This document shows positions 35,010 to 45,842 of a stretch of DNA of 64,000 nucleotides, piece by piece. The DNA comes from Hydractinia symbiolongicarpus. Taxonomy: Eukaryota; Cnidaria; Hydrozoa; Anthoathecata; Hydractiniidae. The position numbers and the translations under genes were made by a program. Location: NCBI RefSeq assembly GCF_029227915.1, contig NC_079876.1, forward strand, positions 31,035,828-31,099,827. Direction: 5' to 3'. The notes beneath the pieces are model-generated. The model was given only the letters and a program-made list of their open reading frames with translations. It did not search any database and was not told the DNA's origin. Position 1 is the first letter of the stretch, and each line of letters begins with the position of its first letter.

Positions 35010-37390
35010 TTCTTTTTTGTGTGCGCAAATTAAATGTGTATTAAATTTAGGTTTCAAAAATGAAATTTGCGAAACAAAGATGAGCAAAAAAGTATTGTGC
35101 AAACTTAAAGCTTAATTTGAGAACACGTTAATTCGGTCTTAGTAGTTGATGTCAGCAAATAACATGTAACCATCATTTGAACAAGTAAGCTTATATGACA
35201 GAAAGTTTAGCCGCATCGAACTTTCGCCAAACTTGGTGTTGCTTGTAAAAACGTTTTTGGTACAGCGTGTATAACAAAGTCGTTTTAAATCTTTTTTTAA
35301 TACGCATTTATTGATCCAAACAAAACAAAAATCATTTCCTCTTTTGAGTCATAAATTACTTCTCGAAGGATGCATCTTTGTGGGCATGTTACATGGGAAT
35401 CTCTATGTATGTATAAGATCAAAGCGAAACACTTACAAGAGAGAAGAGATATTATTTTTTTCCAAATTATTTTTCTTTCTTCGTCTTCATTAAGTTAAGT
35501 TTAAATACAACAGGCAAAAAATTGCAAATATACAATACTAGAATTTAGTTTTGTAAGGAAGTATTCCACTTAGTTATGACTTGTAAAATGTTGCGTTATC
35601 ACGAGTGGAAACTCTTGACATTTAACAAATTAAATGCACTATCTCCTTATTGTACGCGCTCCTTGAAGATGAGATCACAAGAACACGACACATAATTTTC
35701 TTGCTTAATTCGACATAGTCTACTGAACGCAACAATGTGTTGTTTGTCGGTCAAATTCTGTTTCAAAATATTTTAAGAAAGTGTAGAGAAAGTATACTCA
35801 AATCTTTTGTAAATTATGCATTTTTTTCTTAGTTACATTTAAACATCTCATTTGATGATAAAATGTTGTATTCAAAAGAAAATACACAAATGATGATTAC
35901 AATGAAAGTCAAAAGTTGGGGAGGGTGGAGGAACTACACAACTTGTATGTTTTATAGAATACATCAAACAAATTACACGTTAGATCGTAGAATTGGCGAT
36001 ATATATACCTGACTAGACGATAATTTTATTGTTAAAATGTTTGTTATGCATCATAACTCACTACATTCACAAGACACTGTACATGAAAACTACTAATGAA
36101 AGCACCTTCAGTTTTCACGATGATCATGAGATTAAAAACTTAACAGCAGTTTCCACAAATAATTTAACCACACTTTGCTGGTATGTATACAAGTAAATGG
36201 TATACATGAAAAGTGCTAATTGTTTTCAACGTGAGTAGATGGAAAAACTAGCGTTAGTGATATTGAAGTTCAGATTGAAGTGCAACCGGATGTCAAGCAT
36301 GCATACGACATGGTTCGTTGGCCAATTACTTAGTAGCTACGCTTTGGCATTATATAAACATTTTTTTTGTCTAATTTATAACTACATACTTTTGTTTTTA
36401 TACCGTTTTTGATACCGTTATATCTTTTATTTCTGTTTTATAGGTGTTTTCACAACAATTTGCCTGTGTATTTCCTTTAGATATGGCATTATTAAATGCT
36501 TTTATTGCATCAGATCTTTTCATTAAGATTTATATTTTATAATGTCGTTTTTATAAAAGTAAATAAACCATTCATAATCCTTCATCACCCATTGCAACAG
36601 TTCTCACTTGTTGCGCAATATAACTTAATAAGGGATAGAATTGGTTGACCTTTTCTCAATTATGGCCCACGAGGTACTACTTAGGCTTTAATTGGTCAAT
36701 TTTCCCAAAGGCATTAACGTTAAAGATAAAGCTAAGGGTTGATCAAGTCATCAAAAAGTGTTTGTACTTTGTTAAATCATGTTTCGTTTTCGTAGATATA
36801 CTTCGCATAAAAAAGGTGCAGTTGTAAAAGTTAGTTTCCATGTACATTTATAATATATGGAACATATATACAACATATCGAATAATGCAGTTATTCTTAG
36901 TGTAGGTGACTCCCTTGAGACAAAAGTATTATTATTGAGGACCTGTGATTCTTACGCAAAGCACAGTTCCAATAATAAAAATCAAATATCTAAAATTTAT
37001 TTAACATTTTAAAGAATGAATTTACAATAAAGTTTAATAGACAGACATCCTGAATAACATTAAATTAATTTGTTGTTAAACGTGGTTCCAAAACCTCATT
37101 GTGTTGATGAGTAATTACTTTAAGATGAACATGACCCACCTAATATGCAACAAGAGTTCCCATAGCTAGTTGTCTTTCTAATGCCAGTTGGCAAAAGAGT
37201 TGAGTTATTCGAACTGCGTAAACATCCGTATTGACTTTTGTATAATCCACCAGATTAATCTTTTCACATGACGTAAAGACTTCGCAAAGATGTTTATTAT
37301 CCAAATTTCCTGATTAATTTGAAATAAACCTGCTGTTTTAACTGGTGCCAAAATCTTCATGTGTTTGACTGTGAATTAAAAGTTCTCATA
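35010..37390. repeat. Right arm of the inverted segmental duplication
   Basis: Reverse-orientation counterpart of 27490-30570, including presumptive promoter blocks, the receptor pseudogene and the 3' flank. It is shorter than the left arm because of internal deletions. Confidence 0.65.
35833..36335 (+). pseudogene. Receptor-like pseudogene, copy C
   Basis: Plus-strand remnant of the receptor family. It starts inside the coding sequence at LHLNISFDDKMLYSK, having lost the ATG and signal peptide, and continues with the ectodomain (SWGGW..NYTTC, then IGDIYT) until several stops. A large deletion removes the second ectodomain half and membrane helix. The last part, from about 36237, matches the tail of copy B (MEKL, then MSSMHT). 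The B-like tail and shared flanks show it came from copy B by inverted duplication. Confidence 0.8.
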
Positions 37391-38460
37391 TAAAAACTTC
37401 CTGTTGTGCTTCAAAGATTTAGGAGTATTGAATTTAAGAGAAAGTTTTAAGACTTAAAAACAAAATAAATAGAAGAACAAAATCCGTCACAAAGCAACAA
37501 TTTGCGACATATAGATGTGTTTGGTTTTATATTGCCTATTAATAAACTAATAGATATATTTTTATTATCCTTAGGAAGGTGATCAACTATATGCTATCGA
37601 GATAACTCCACTTCTTAACCTTGCTCGTACATCATGCGAGTCTACAGGAAGCCGTCTACTACTGCCGAGATAGGCTCACTGAATAGTTTTTACTAAGCAC
37701 TGATGAAACTTTAAGGTTTTCAACAAACAGGCATTTCTCATTCATCTTTCCATCCATAGTTTTTAAAGATACTAATGTTTTGGTTCCTTCTACACTAGGT
37801 ATTTTGATAAATTTGTTCTGATAAATGTACCTTGTTTTAACTTATTGTCCAAACCTTGATTTCTCTCACATAGCTTGGGTCAACCCAAGGCTATGTTCAT
37901 AAAATTCATATTGAACCGCCGCCATGGGGAAATAAATCCCGCCCTCCCTTACAAATTGTAAGAGTTATAACCAGTAAGCCACGCGCCATAAAAAACTAAG
38001 TATACACAAAAAAGAAGAACTTTAAAATGACATATATGTAATAAAAACTTACTAATTAGCTAGCCACATCATGCCTACAAAGTATCTCACATGCTACCAC
38101 ACATCCACACACTGCAGATTACAAATAGCAACTGAACACACACCATACGACATAGAAAACAGAAGTCCAAAAATGGACAATAGGGATAGATAGATAACAA
38201 CATAAAAATAGACTATTAAAGGTACAAACACATTAAAACAAGCTAAGGTACTGCACACACATAAACATATAACTAATAAGCAAATAAACTTGCCTTGAGG
38301 CAGTTAAAATGGCTGTTTAGCCTTTTATTAATTATCTAAAATGATATCTGTCCTAAAACATGTACCAGAGGAATACATTTTTTTCTAGTTTTAAAAACGC
38401 AAATTTCACACTGTTTTTGAGGGAATTTAAAAATTTCGACCAAAACAAAATTAATTATGT
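37391..38460. other. Gene-free stretch
   Basis: No gene. A short hairpin (atagcttgggt facing cccaaggctat) lies near 37870-37900. Sequence from 38000 to 38330 is A-rich and low in complexity. Confidence 0.4.
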
Positions 38461-38940
38461 GGAGACACGTGTGGTTGCAGATGAATAATGAAGAAATTTT
38501 TCAAGAAATCTTAACTATAGAAGAAGACTTTAAGTTGTTCAGTTCTTTGGCATTAAAAAATTACTTGTCCTGTACGGAAAAATCTACTGTGGCAACCGTC
38601 GAAACACTGGTTGCAAGGTAAGAAAATCATTTTTCAATATAAACTAGGTTTTATTCAATGTAGCTAGCTAGCTATAGCTCTTATCAGCCAAGAGCTGTCA
38701 ATACCTTTCTCTAGTTTTAATATTTATCTTTACAGAGCTTACGCTGCTTACGAAGAAGGATTTCCAGTTGATACAGAATTGAAATAAAGAGAGCGCTCTT
38801 TACTCAATGAGTACAAAAAAAAGTTTGATGATATTTTATTGCCTGATCCAATGACAGTGAAAGATGGATGGGTTGGTGAAAGAGAGGGCATATGTACTTG
38901 GCCAAAATTATATATAATGGACATATCTGTTAATTAATGG
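38461..38940 (+). pseudogene. SAP-like fragment of a mobile-element protein
   Basis: Two exon-like pieces, about 38461-38619 and 38734-38936, are joined across GT (38620) and AG ends. The peptide LKNYLSCTEKSTVATVETLVARAYAAYE resembles a SAP-type DNA-binding helix pair. It continues after a TAA with LLPDPMTVKDGWVGE..GICTWPKLYIMDI, a string I associate with the N-terminal part of cnidarian repeat proteins that go on to a YqaJ-type nuclease. Nothing of the nuclease is present. Fragmentary and non-functional. Confidence 0.4.
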
Positions 38941-39261
38941 ACATATGTGTTAATTAACATGTGTTAAAAGAATGTTTAGTATATACATTTGTACATAAAA
39001 GAAGACACAGTTTCTTATAAAAAAGCAATTTGAATGAAGCAATTTGAAAAAAGGCAAAACTTAGTTCTTATCTGTACATACAAAGCATAAACAACCAGAG
39101 CTCAGGTTTATCTGAAGGTATGAAATGACATATAAAATATTCCATGCTATATAATGTTTAAATTTTCATAATAGGGTTTTTCAAGTTAGCTAATGCAGTA
39201 CATATTATCAAGTATCGTGTAAATGAGGCAACATAGTTAATGGTAATTCATTTGCTATTAT

Positions 39262-40572
39262 TTAAAACGTCTTCGCCCGTCTAATAACTTGTTCCACAAG
39301 GATTCGAACCTTAGCTACTTGACTTGTTTTCTTTATTTTTTGTGGCGTCATCTGAGAAGTTCCACGTTTACCAGATGGTACTGTTAAATAAATTCGATTA
39401 GAAGCACACTCTTTATCAGCCATAATTCTTGAGTAAGGAGGAACACTGTCTAAATAATTAGAATCTATCGTAATGGCTTTGTCTGATATTCTTTCTGTGT
39501 ATGGCTCCGACATGAAAGTAATAAATGAATTTGGTGTAACTAAAATTAGGAATTTTACTGTGTTATGGTGTTTGTACTCTGACCATGTGGCTGATTGTAA
39601 TATTCCAGATCTTTTGGCGTTTCTAAAAAAATCTCATAGAGCAATTAATTATGCCAACAACTTCACGAAACTCATTCAATTTATCAGGAAGATTTTCTCT
39701 AATTCTTTCTTGGCCAGGCATAAAACTATGGACTTTAAACACTGGGACATAGCCCTGATCCATGATCCAAATATTTTTGAACATAAAACAACTGACACAC
39801 CAAACCTATCTGCCAAAGCATTATATAGTAGTCCTAATCTAAGTTTCAAAAGCACCAATAAAAACTCATCTTCTGACTTTAATTTTCTACAGGGTCAACG
39901 TTTTTTTATAGTTGAGCATTTTTGTGATTTTACATTGGAATTCTTACGTATTGGGTTAGATATGGTTTTTTATTTTTTCCAAATGTGAAAACGGTAATGA
40001 ACATTTGGTTTTATTATATCATGCAGTTCATGAAATAATTGTAAAGAATTAATGTTAGCATTAGCATCAACACCACAATGTGAAAGGTCTTTCTTACAGT
40101 TATCAGTGGCTGGATTAGTACTCTGATTGCTTACATCAATATCCATTTCTTCGACTTCATGATTTTTAAAAGAACATGAAGAATTAAGCATTTTTTTACT
40201 GAAGATCTTCGTGTTAACATTGATGATAATGAACTCAACTTCCTTGTGGCATCATAACCAAGGTTTTGAGTAGGATAAGGGTCAGCTTTAGTTGGTTTTT
40301 AACTATTTTTTAACTGTGCTGAACATATTCTTGAATTTTTTAAGGTTCAAATAACTTAGTTTTTGAGCTTTGTTTTAAATGATTCACAAGGTTGGTCCAG
40401 TTCTTTCTGGAAGCTGGATCTTTCTTGATCGTTGGAAACGGTATCAATGAAAATAAGTTACACGAACATTCTTTTTTTGTTGTCTGATGCACTTCACAAA
40501 AACTATCCTTTACCTTTTTTAACTTGCAGCTACCATTAGAGCAATTTCTCAATGCACACAATGTAACCCTAT
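39262..40572 (-). pseudogene. THAP / HTH / DDE_Tnp_4 transposase pseudogene
   Basis: Minus strand, broken frames. The N-terminal THAP-like zinc finger (40561 down to about 40195) reads CALRNCSNGS, then FPFPTIKKDP..RKNW, and ends PYPTQNLGYD. A helix-turn-helix stretch (39858-39676) contains LLKLRLGLLYNALADRFGVS. The catalytic part contains ATWSEYKHHNTVKFLI, ISDKAIT, IMADKE (second acidic residue) and VRILVEQVIRR (third). Where the first Asp of the DDE triad is expected (I-D-C), the sequence gives I-N-C, followed by a frame change. The order is that of cnidarian THAP-DDE_Tnp_4 transposases related to Harbinger/IS5-type enzymes. Stops and frameshifts make it inactive. Confidence 0.75.
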
Positions 40573-40599
40573 TTGACCATTAACAGTGAAAACATACGC

Positions 40600-41715
40600 G
40601 AATGTACGGTACGGATAGGTGCAAAAAATCTTTTTTGAAATTGTGTGAAAATGTTTTTCGAAATAGTAAAAATGTTATTCGAAACGGTGAAAATGTTTGC
40701 CGAAATAGTAAAAATGTTATTCAAAATAGTAAAAATGTTATTCATAATGGTGAAAATGTTTCCCGAGAGATGGTGAAAATGTTTCTCTAAATAGAACTGG
40801 GATAAGTTAAGGTCTGGTGCTGAGTATAATGGCGGTACCCTCACGTTCCCTTTTTAGCGGGAAAAGTAAAGTAAACTTGATTGATTTTCTTGGAATGTCG
40901 CCACCTAAGAACTTCCACTCGGCCAAGCATTTGTATACCGTCATGTTATAACATGCGAAAAAATGAAGATGAACTTCTCTTTGTGTTACTTCTTTTTTAG
41001 AGTTAAATAATTGAATATTCGCCCATGTTGAATCCCTATTGACACTTTCTCCAGTAATAACTACTAGGACGTTTAAAGGAGCGAGAAATCGTTTTTCCGT
41101 TAAAGTCTGTTTTCCAATAGGTAGCGAAGCGGTCGTTTGTTTTGAAACTCTCTATTCTAATTGATTAGCGTCCTGAATCTGTGGCGAAAAAGTAAAAACT
41201 TGTTCCAACAATAGTTCTCCTGGGTGGGGCTATTTGCACTGGGTAAAAAGGGGCAAGTCCCTAACTCTGTAATTTTGCTAAAATAGCTAATTTCTTATTA
41301 ATTCACCTACCAAATACCAATTCGGTTGTATTTTCTGGAGATTCAAAGAGATGAGGTCTTATACCTCGTTACCAAGCCTTTTTACGCCTTGAGCCAGCCT
41401 TTCGCTGTATTCTTGTGGTCGATACAAGATATATAACGCCTTGCGGCCAGCCTTTCGCTGTGTTCTTGTGGTCGATACAAGATATATAATACCCTGGAAA
41501 CGAGGTTAGGGTCATGTATTTTGAGAAATATTTTCTCATTTTTCGGGAAACATTTTTGCCATTTCGAAAAAGATTTTCGCCATTTCGAAAAAGATTTTCA
41601 CAATTTTGAATAAGATTTTCTCCATTTTGAAAAAGATTTTCACCAATTTAAAAGAGATTTTCACCTATTTCGGGAAAGATTTTTTGCACCTATCGGCTTC
41701 CGTACGAATGCCCTA
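40600..41715. mobile_element. Foldback element with long tandem-repeat TIRs
   Basis: The left arm (40600-40795) and right arm (41520-41715) are inverted. Both start from the outside with a cgaatgtacgg/cattcgtacgg-like end followed by ataggtgcaaaaaatctt. Both then contain about eight copies of an 18-base unit of the type gaaaatgtttttcgaaat. The centre (40840-41515) has no gene and holds a smaller nested repeat. Apparent ORFs across the left arm are products of the 18-mers. Confidence 0.65.
41357..41512. repeat. Nested short element with duplicated 53-bp core
   Basis: Ends read acctcgttaccaagcc and, inverted, aacctcgtttccaggg, similar to the outermost bases of the 11412-17598 transposon. Between them a block of about 53 bases (ccagcctttcgctgt, then ttcttgtggtcgatacaaga) is repeated twice in tandem from about 41389. 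Confidence 0.5.
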
Positions 41716-42321
41716 CTGTTTTGAAAATTTTGGTCGAAATTTTTGTGTTTTGTAAACATGAAAACACTAATGCGGGAAAGCGTAAATTGGTGTATTGGTA
41801 CAAAGGCGATTTTAATTTTTTTGGAAGGCAACTAGTCAGTTTCTTAAAAGTGGTTTCTTATAAAACTTGTCCAGAGGCTTGACGGGAATCCGATTTCGGG
41901 TTACAGCATATGCCGAAAACGGATACATCATAAACAAACCAAATGTGGCAAAAATGGAAAACGAAGCTGTAAAGGCATGTGCCTCAAGTCACTGGACATA
42001 TTTGAAAGCCCCTACATTTTGTTAAGGTGTCGATAAGCTGCATTTTATCGGATCCGGGTTAGCGTCCTTTTAAACTTTCTGGTCATTTTCAACAAGAAAT
42101 AACAACATATTTGCAACGTTTGATGTTTTATGCAGAAATGACAATGCAAATCAACTGCAGTGAAAATGTTTCACTGCAGTTATATATTACGGTCAAACTT
42201 TTATAAGATTTTAAAACTGTAAATCACATTAGATAAATTCCAGTGTGACGTCATTTGTTTACTTTTCAGCGTGGGCAGGGAAAAAGATGCTAGAATGCAT
42301 GTGAAGAAATGTCTTTTAGGT
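41716..42321. other. Non-coding stretch with a short palindrome
   Basis: No gene. At 42153-42181 a perfect 13-bp stem, aactgcagtgaaa against tttcactgcagtt, closes a 3-base loop. Confidence 0.45.
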
Positions 42322-42674
42322 GGCGCCGTAGATTAGTGGTTATAGCTCTTGTACTGTGCGGGAGACCGGGGTTCGATTCCTCTCGACGGCGATTCAACAT
42401 GGGCGAGTGAATGTTACCATAGCCCCGGGTTAACCCAAGCCATGTGAGGGAAATTGGGAAGATGGCACACTGTGTGGGCCGTTGGATGTTGCCGGGAGTT
42501 GTCTAGTAGAGCGCGGGCTCTAATTGGGTCTGCGTAGCTCAAAATGAGCCTTAAATACTCTAGGACTCTCCATCTACGCCATGGCCCCTCCTGGAAATAA
42601 TAGACAGGGTATATCCCTCGATATTTGTGAGGCTAGCCATGTAAAATATGCACATCTATCTATCTATCTATCTT
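42322..42674 (+). mobile_element. tRNA-derived SINE with (TCTA)n tail
   Basis: The first about 70 bases form a tRNA-like head (42323-42391): a CGCCGT/ACGGCG acceptor-type stem, box A TAGATTAGTGG and box B GGTTCGATTCC. A body of about 265 bases follows, and a TCTA tetranucleotide tail at 42656-42674. The last about 120 bases recur as a 5'-truncated copy at 49686-49810. Head, body, simple-repeat tail and 5' truncation of a second copy fit a LINE-mobilised SINE transcribed by RNA polymerase III. Confidence 0.75.
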
Positions 42675-42842
42675 TTACTATGGAACATCATTGCGGGTAT
42701 AAACTAAACGTGTCTTCTGCACCCAATAAATATGTGTTATCAATAATCATGAGCTAAAGGTGGAATGCACAGGCTGGTACAGTATTGGCCCAGCGTGTAT
42801 TACCACATAATAATAATATCAGGATTCATCAAAGGGTGTGCC

Positions 42843-44880
42843 TCAAGGTAATGAAGTGATAATAATATCATCATCATCATCATTCTCGGCGTAACGTCCG
42901 TTTTCCATGCTAGCATGGGTTGGACGGGGTATATTAATGACCCTCTTCCAATCTGATCTAGACTGTGTTAGATCTAAGCTCAACTTCCTCTGTATCAAGT
43001 CTGTCCTTATAACCTCCTGCCAAGTCTTTCTCGGTCTGCCTCTGGGCTTTGCCCCAGGAACTATCAAGTCTCTACACTTTCTTACCCAATTATCCTCCTC
43101 CATTCTTTCCAAGTGCCCCAGTAAGTTCAATCTTCTTATCTGGATAACATCTTTAATTCTACGGAGACTTAGCCTGCTTCTTTGCTCATTTGAACTCTTT
43201 CTGTCTCTCAGACTGGCGTTACACATCCACCTAACCATTCTCATATCATTCCTTTCTAAACGGTCAAGATCTTCCTGCTTCATTGCCCATGTCTCACTAC
43301 CGTACAACATAACACTTCTTACACAGGCCTCATACAACCTACCTTTTACCTCAATTGACAGGACTCTGCTAGTCAACAAAGGAAGTAACTCTCTGAACTT
43401 TTTCCAAGCAGAACCTATCCTGCAAGTAACACTTCTTCCAACACCCCCTTCACTGCCCAACATATCACTTAAGTAACAGAAGTTCTCAACTATCTCTAAC
43501 GAGCCACTGTTGTACATCATTAAAGCTGGAAATACTTCATTCTCTATAATCTCACCTTTGCAAGGCTTGCATACAAACTGTATGTCAGCTCTTAACCTTC
43601 CACTAATACTACTGCACTTCTTATGTACCCAATGCTTGCAAGTCTGACAAAAAATTGAGTTACTACCAACCCCTTTCCTGCAAACTCCACAAGGCCACTT
43701 TTCAACTACAAGGTCACACTTGGCTGCAATGCTACTAATCATGACTCTAGACTTTGCTGTGTTTACCTTTAGCCCTTTCTCTTCTAGTCCTTTCTTCCAC
43801 TTCTCAAACTTTTTAACTAATTCTTCCATCGACTCTGCTATGAGAACCAAATCATCTGCATACAATAACTCCCATGGACAACCTGTTCTGAACTCCATTG
43901 ACAGCGCTTCTAAGACTAGAATAAACAACAAAGGACTAAGTACAGAACCCTGATGTACACCAACATTTACACTAAATTCATCACTAAGTGAATCGTTAAT
44001 CCTGACACGACTTCTAGCATTGCTGTACATAGACTGTACCATCGTAACTAGCCACTCATCCACACCTAATTTTCTCATAGCCCACCAAATAACTTTACGT
44101 GGCACTCTATCAAAAGCTTTCTCTAAATCTACAAAGGCAAAATAGAGATTCTTTCTCTTTCCTAAATACTTTTCCTGAAGCTGTCTGAGCAAAAATTTTG
44201 CATCTGTAGTGCCACGCCCTGGAACAAAACCAAATTGCATCTTATCTATATTAATTCGTTCTCTAAGTAACTTATCAATCACTCTTTCAATAACTTTCAT
44301 TACTTGATCAACCAACTTCAAACCTCTATAGTTACCCCTTTCTAATGCATCACCCTTGCCCTTGAAACAATTCACTATTACACTCGAATGCCACTCACTC
44401 GGAATAGCACCATCCTTTATAATCTGGTTAGCAAGACTTGTAATAAGCTCAACTCCAATATATCCAGATGCTTTTACCATCTCTGCAACAATACCTGATA
44501 CTCCTGCAGCCTTGCCAATCTTCAATTTCCTAATAGCCTCCACTACCCATTCTGTCTTGATCTGCGTAGCTGGCCCTTCTACAACATCATCAGCAGACAA
44601 ATTATCCTTGTCCCAATCAAACTCAGTGTTAAGCAACCTCTGATAATGATTCTTCCAAGCTACCCTTTTCTCCTCCTTTGTGCTAGCCAAAACACCTTCA
44701 TCATTACGTATACACTTCTCACCTACAATATCTTGATTAGTCTTCTTCATTTGCTTTGCTATCTTGAATACCTCATTGCGCTGGTCTTCCCTTCTTAACA
44801 CATCTGCAAATCTGTTTCTCTCTGCTTCTGATTTTGCCTTATACACTGCTATACGAGCGCGGCGCTTAGCTTCTAAGTAA
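42843..44880 (-). CDS. LINE reverse transcriptase ORF (5'-truncated element)
   Basis: An open frame of 667 residues from the ATG at 44846, with open sequence back to about 44880, where the element breaks off without its endonuclease. Reverse transcriptase motifs lie in order: VDLEKAFD (239-246), FGFVPGRGTTDA (205-216), GVHQGSVLSP (296-305) and the catalytic YADD (329-332). A Cys/His cluster at 386-429 (CGVCRKG, then CQTCKHWVHKKC, then CKPC) resembles a PHD-type finger inserted after the palm. The C-terminal GSETWAMKQEDLDRLE and LGHLERMEEDN strings are common in non-LTR elements of several animal groups. The 3' end carries a (ATG)n-like tail and a palindromic ccatgctagcatgg. A 5' truncation with an intact ORF is typical of a recent LINE insertion. 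Confidence 0.85.
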
Positions 44881-44924
44881 ATAATAAAAATTTATCTTTA
44901 TCTTCCTCCCTCTTCCTCTTATTA

Positions 44925-45131
44925 TCAAGTCATAATAAGATACACAAGCCTCACACATGCATCTGTCCACATGTTTTATGGCTGACGTAGGAAGCCAGAC
45001 ATCCCCATCAGTAAACGCGCAAGTGGTAATTGGAATGAACTGTTGCTCCCACTGCTGGACAAAAACCTTCACAACTCTTGCAGCCAAATGGTTGTATAAG
45101 GAAGCCATGCAGCTAGAGCAACAGTGCAGCT
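44925..45131 (-). CDS. Unidentified exon-like ORF
   Basis: Minus-strand frame starting after an AG acceptor-like sequence (ttaatttag) near 45131. It encodes LHCCSSCMASLYNHLAAR, then FTDGDVWLPTSAIKHVDRCM and CEACVSYYDLI. It is less AT-rich than its surroundings, as coding DNA here tends to be. No family is recognised. It ends next to the LINE truncation point, so it may be part of a gene or repeat into which the LINE inserted. Confidence 0.3.
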
Positions 45132-45759
45132 AAATTAATCAGTGTTGCATGACAATTGATCAACAGCGGGTTGATGCGAGCCAATCCAGAAGCTATGCCG
45201 GTTGTGCCGGGTCAGTGCGTGAAAGAAACCTCCAGTGGGTACAGATGTCAATCATATCCAACAAGAGTTGTCAGGTTTGGCATCATATAAAATAAAATAA
45301 ACATTATTAGTGTAAAATGGAGACAGTGCCACAGATAATAGTGGGTGGGTTGGTGGGAGCTTAAAAGCTCAGGAGCTTTAATCTGCAACAACCTTAGTTC
45401 TTTATGGCTAAAATGAGACTGACCCATGTGTCTGGTATTTATTGACTTGTATTATTAAGCGAGGGGAAAAAAGTGCATGTTGACCTGGGGCAACTGAGAC
45501 AATGCTCTTCAACATGGCTACCTATTTACTAAATCAGAAGTGCCTTATTTTTAAACCTTATTTGAGGTACAGTACCAGGCCAGAGCCAGAGTGGTATCTA
45601 GCATTCTACAGGACAGCTACTGGAAGGTATACTGAAGTCACCACAATTAACATGAGCTAAATATTCATTTAGCTCCATTTAAGAAATGGACTAATAATTA
45701 CTTTGCTTCACCTAGCACCCCTATTTTTTTGTGCCACGCAAATACCAAATGTGAATGAG

Positions 45760-45842
45760 CTTACTGCTGAAAATGTAAACAAAGGGATTCATATATAGAT
45801 TCCAATAGATGAATCCCTTTTGTTTACATTTTCAGCAGTAAG
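45760..45842. repeat. Long hairpin: 33-bp stem, one bulge, 16-base loop
   Basis: Left arm 45760-45792 and right arm 45809-45842 are complementary over 33 bases, with a single extra T on the right. The stem core is tgctgaaaatgtaaacaaa. The size suits a pre-miRNA or a tiny foldback transposon. Near-perfect pairing favours a young palindromic element or a siRNA-type source. Confidence 0.7.

Noticed and set aside
40569-40844. 91-residue minus-strand ORF with repeated NNIFTI units
   Set aside because: Produced by the 18-base tandem repeats of the foldback element arm.
42907-44643. Plus-strand ORFs of up to 189 residues over the LINE
   Set aside because: Antisense shadows of the intact reverse transcriptase ORF on the minus strand.
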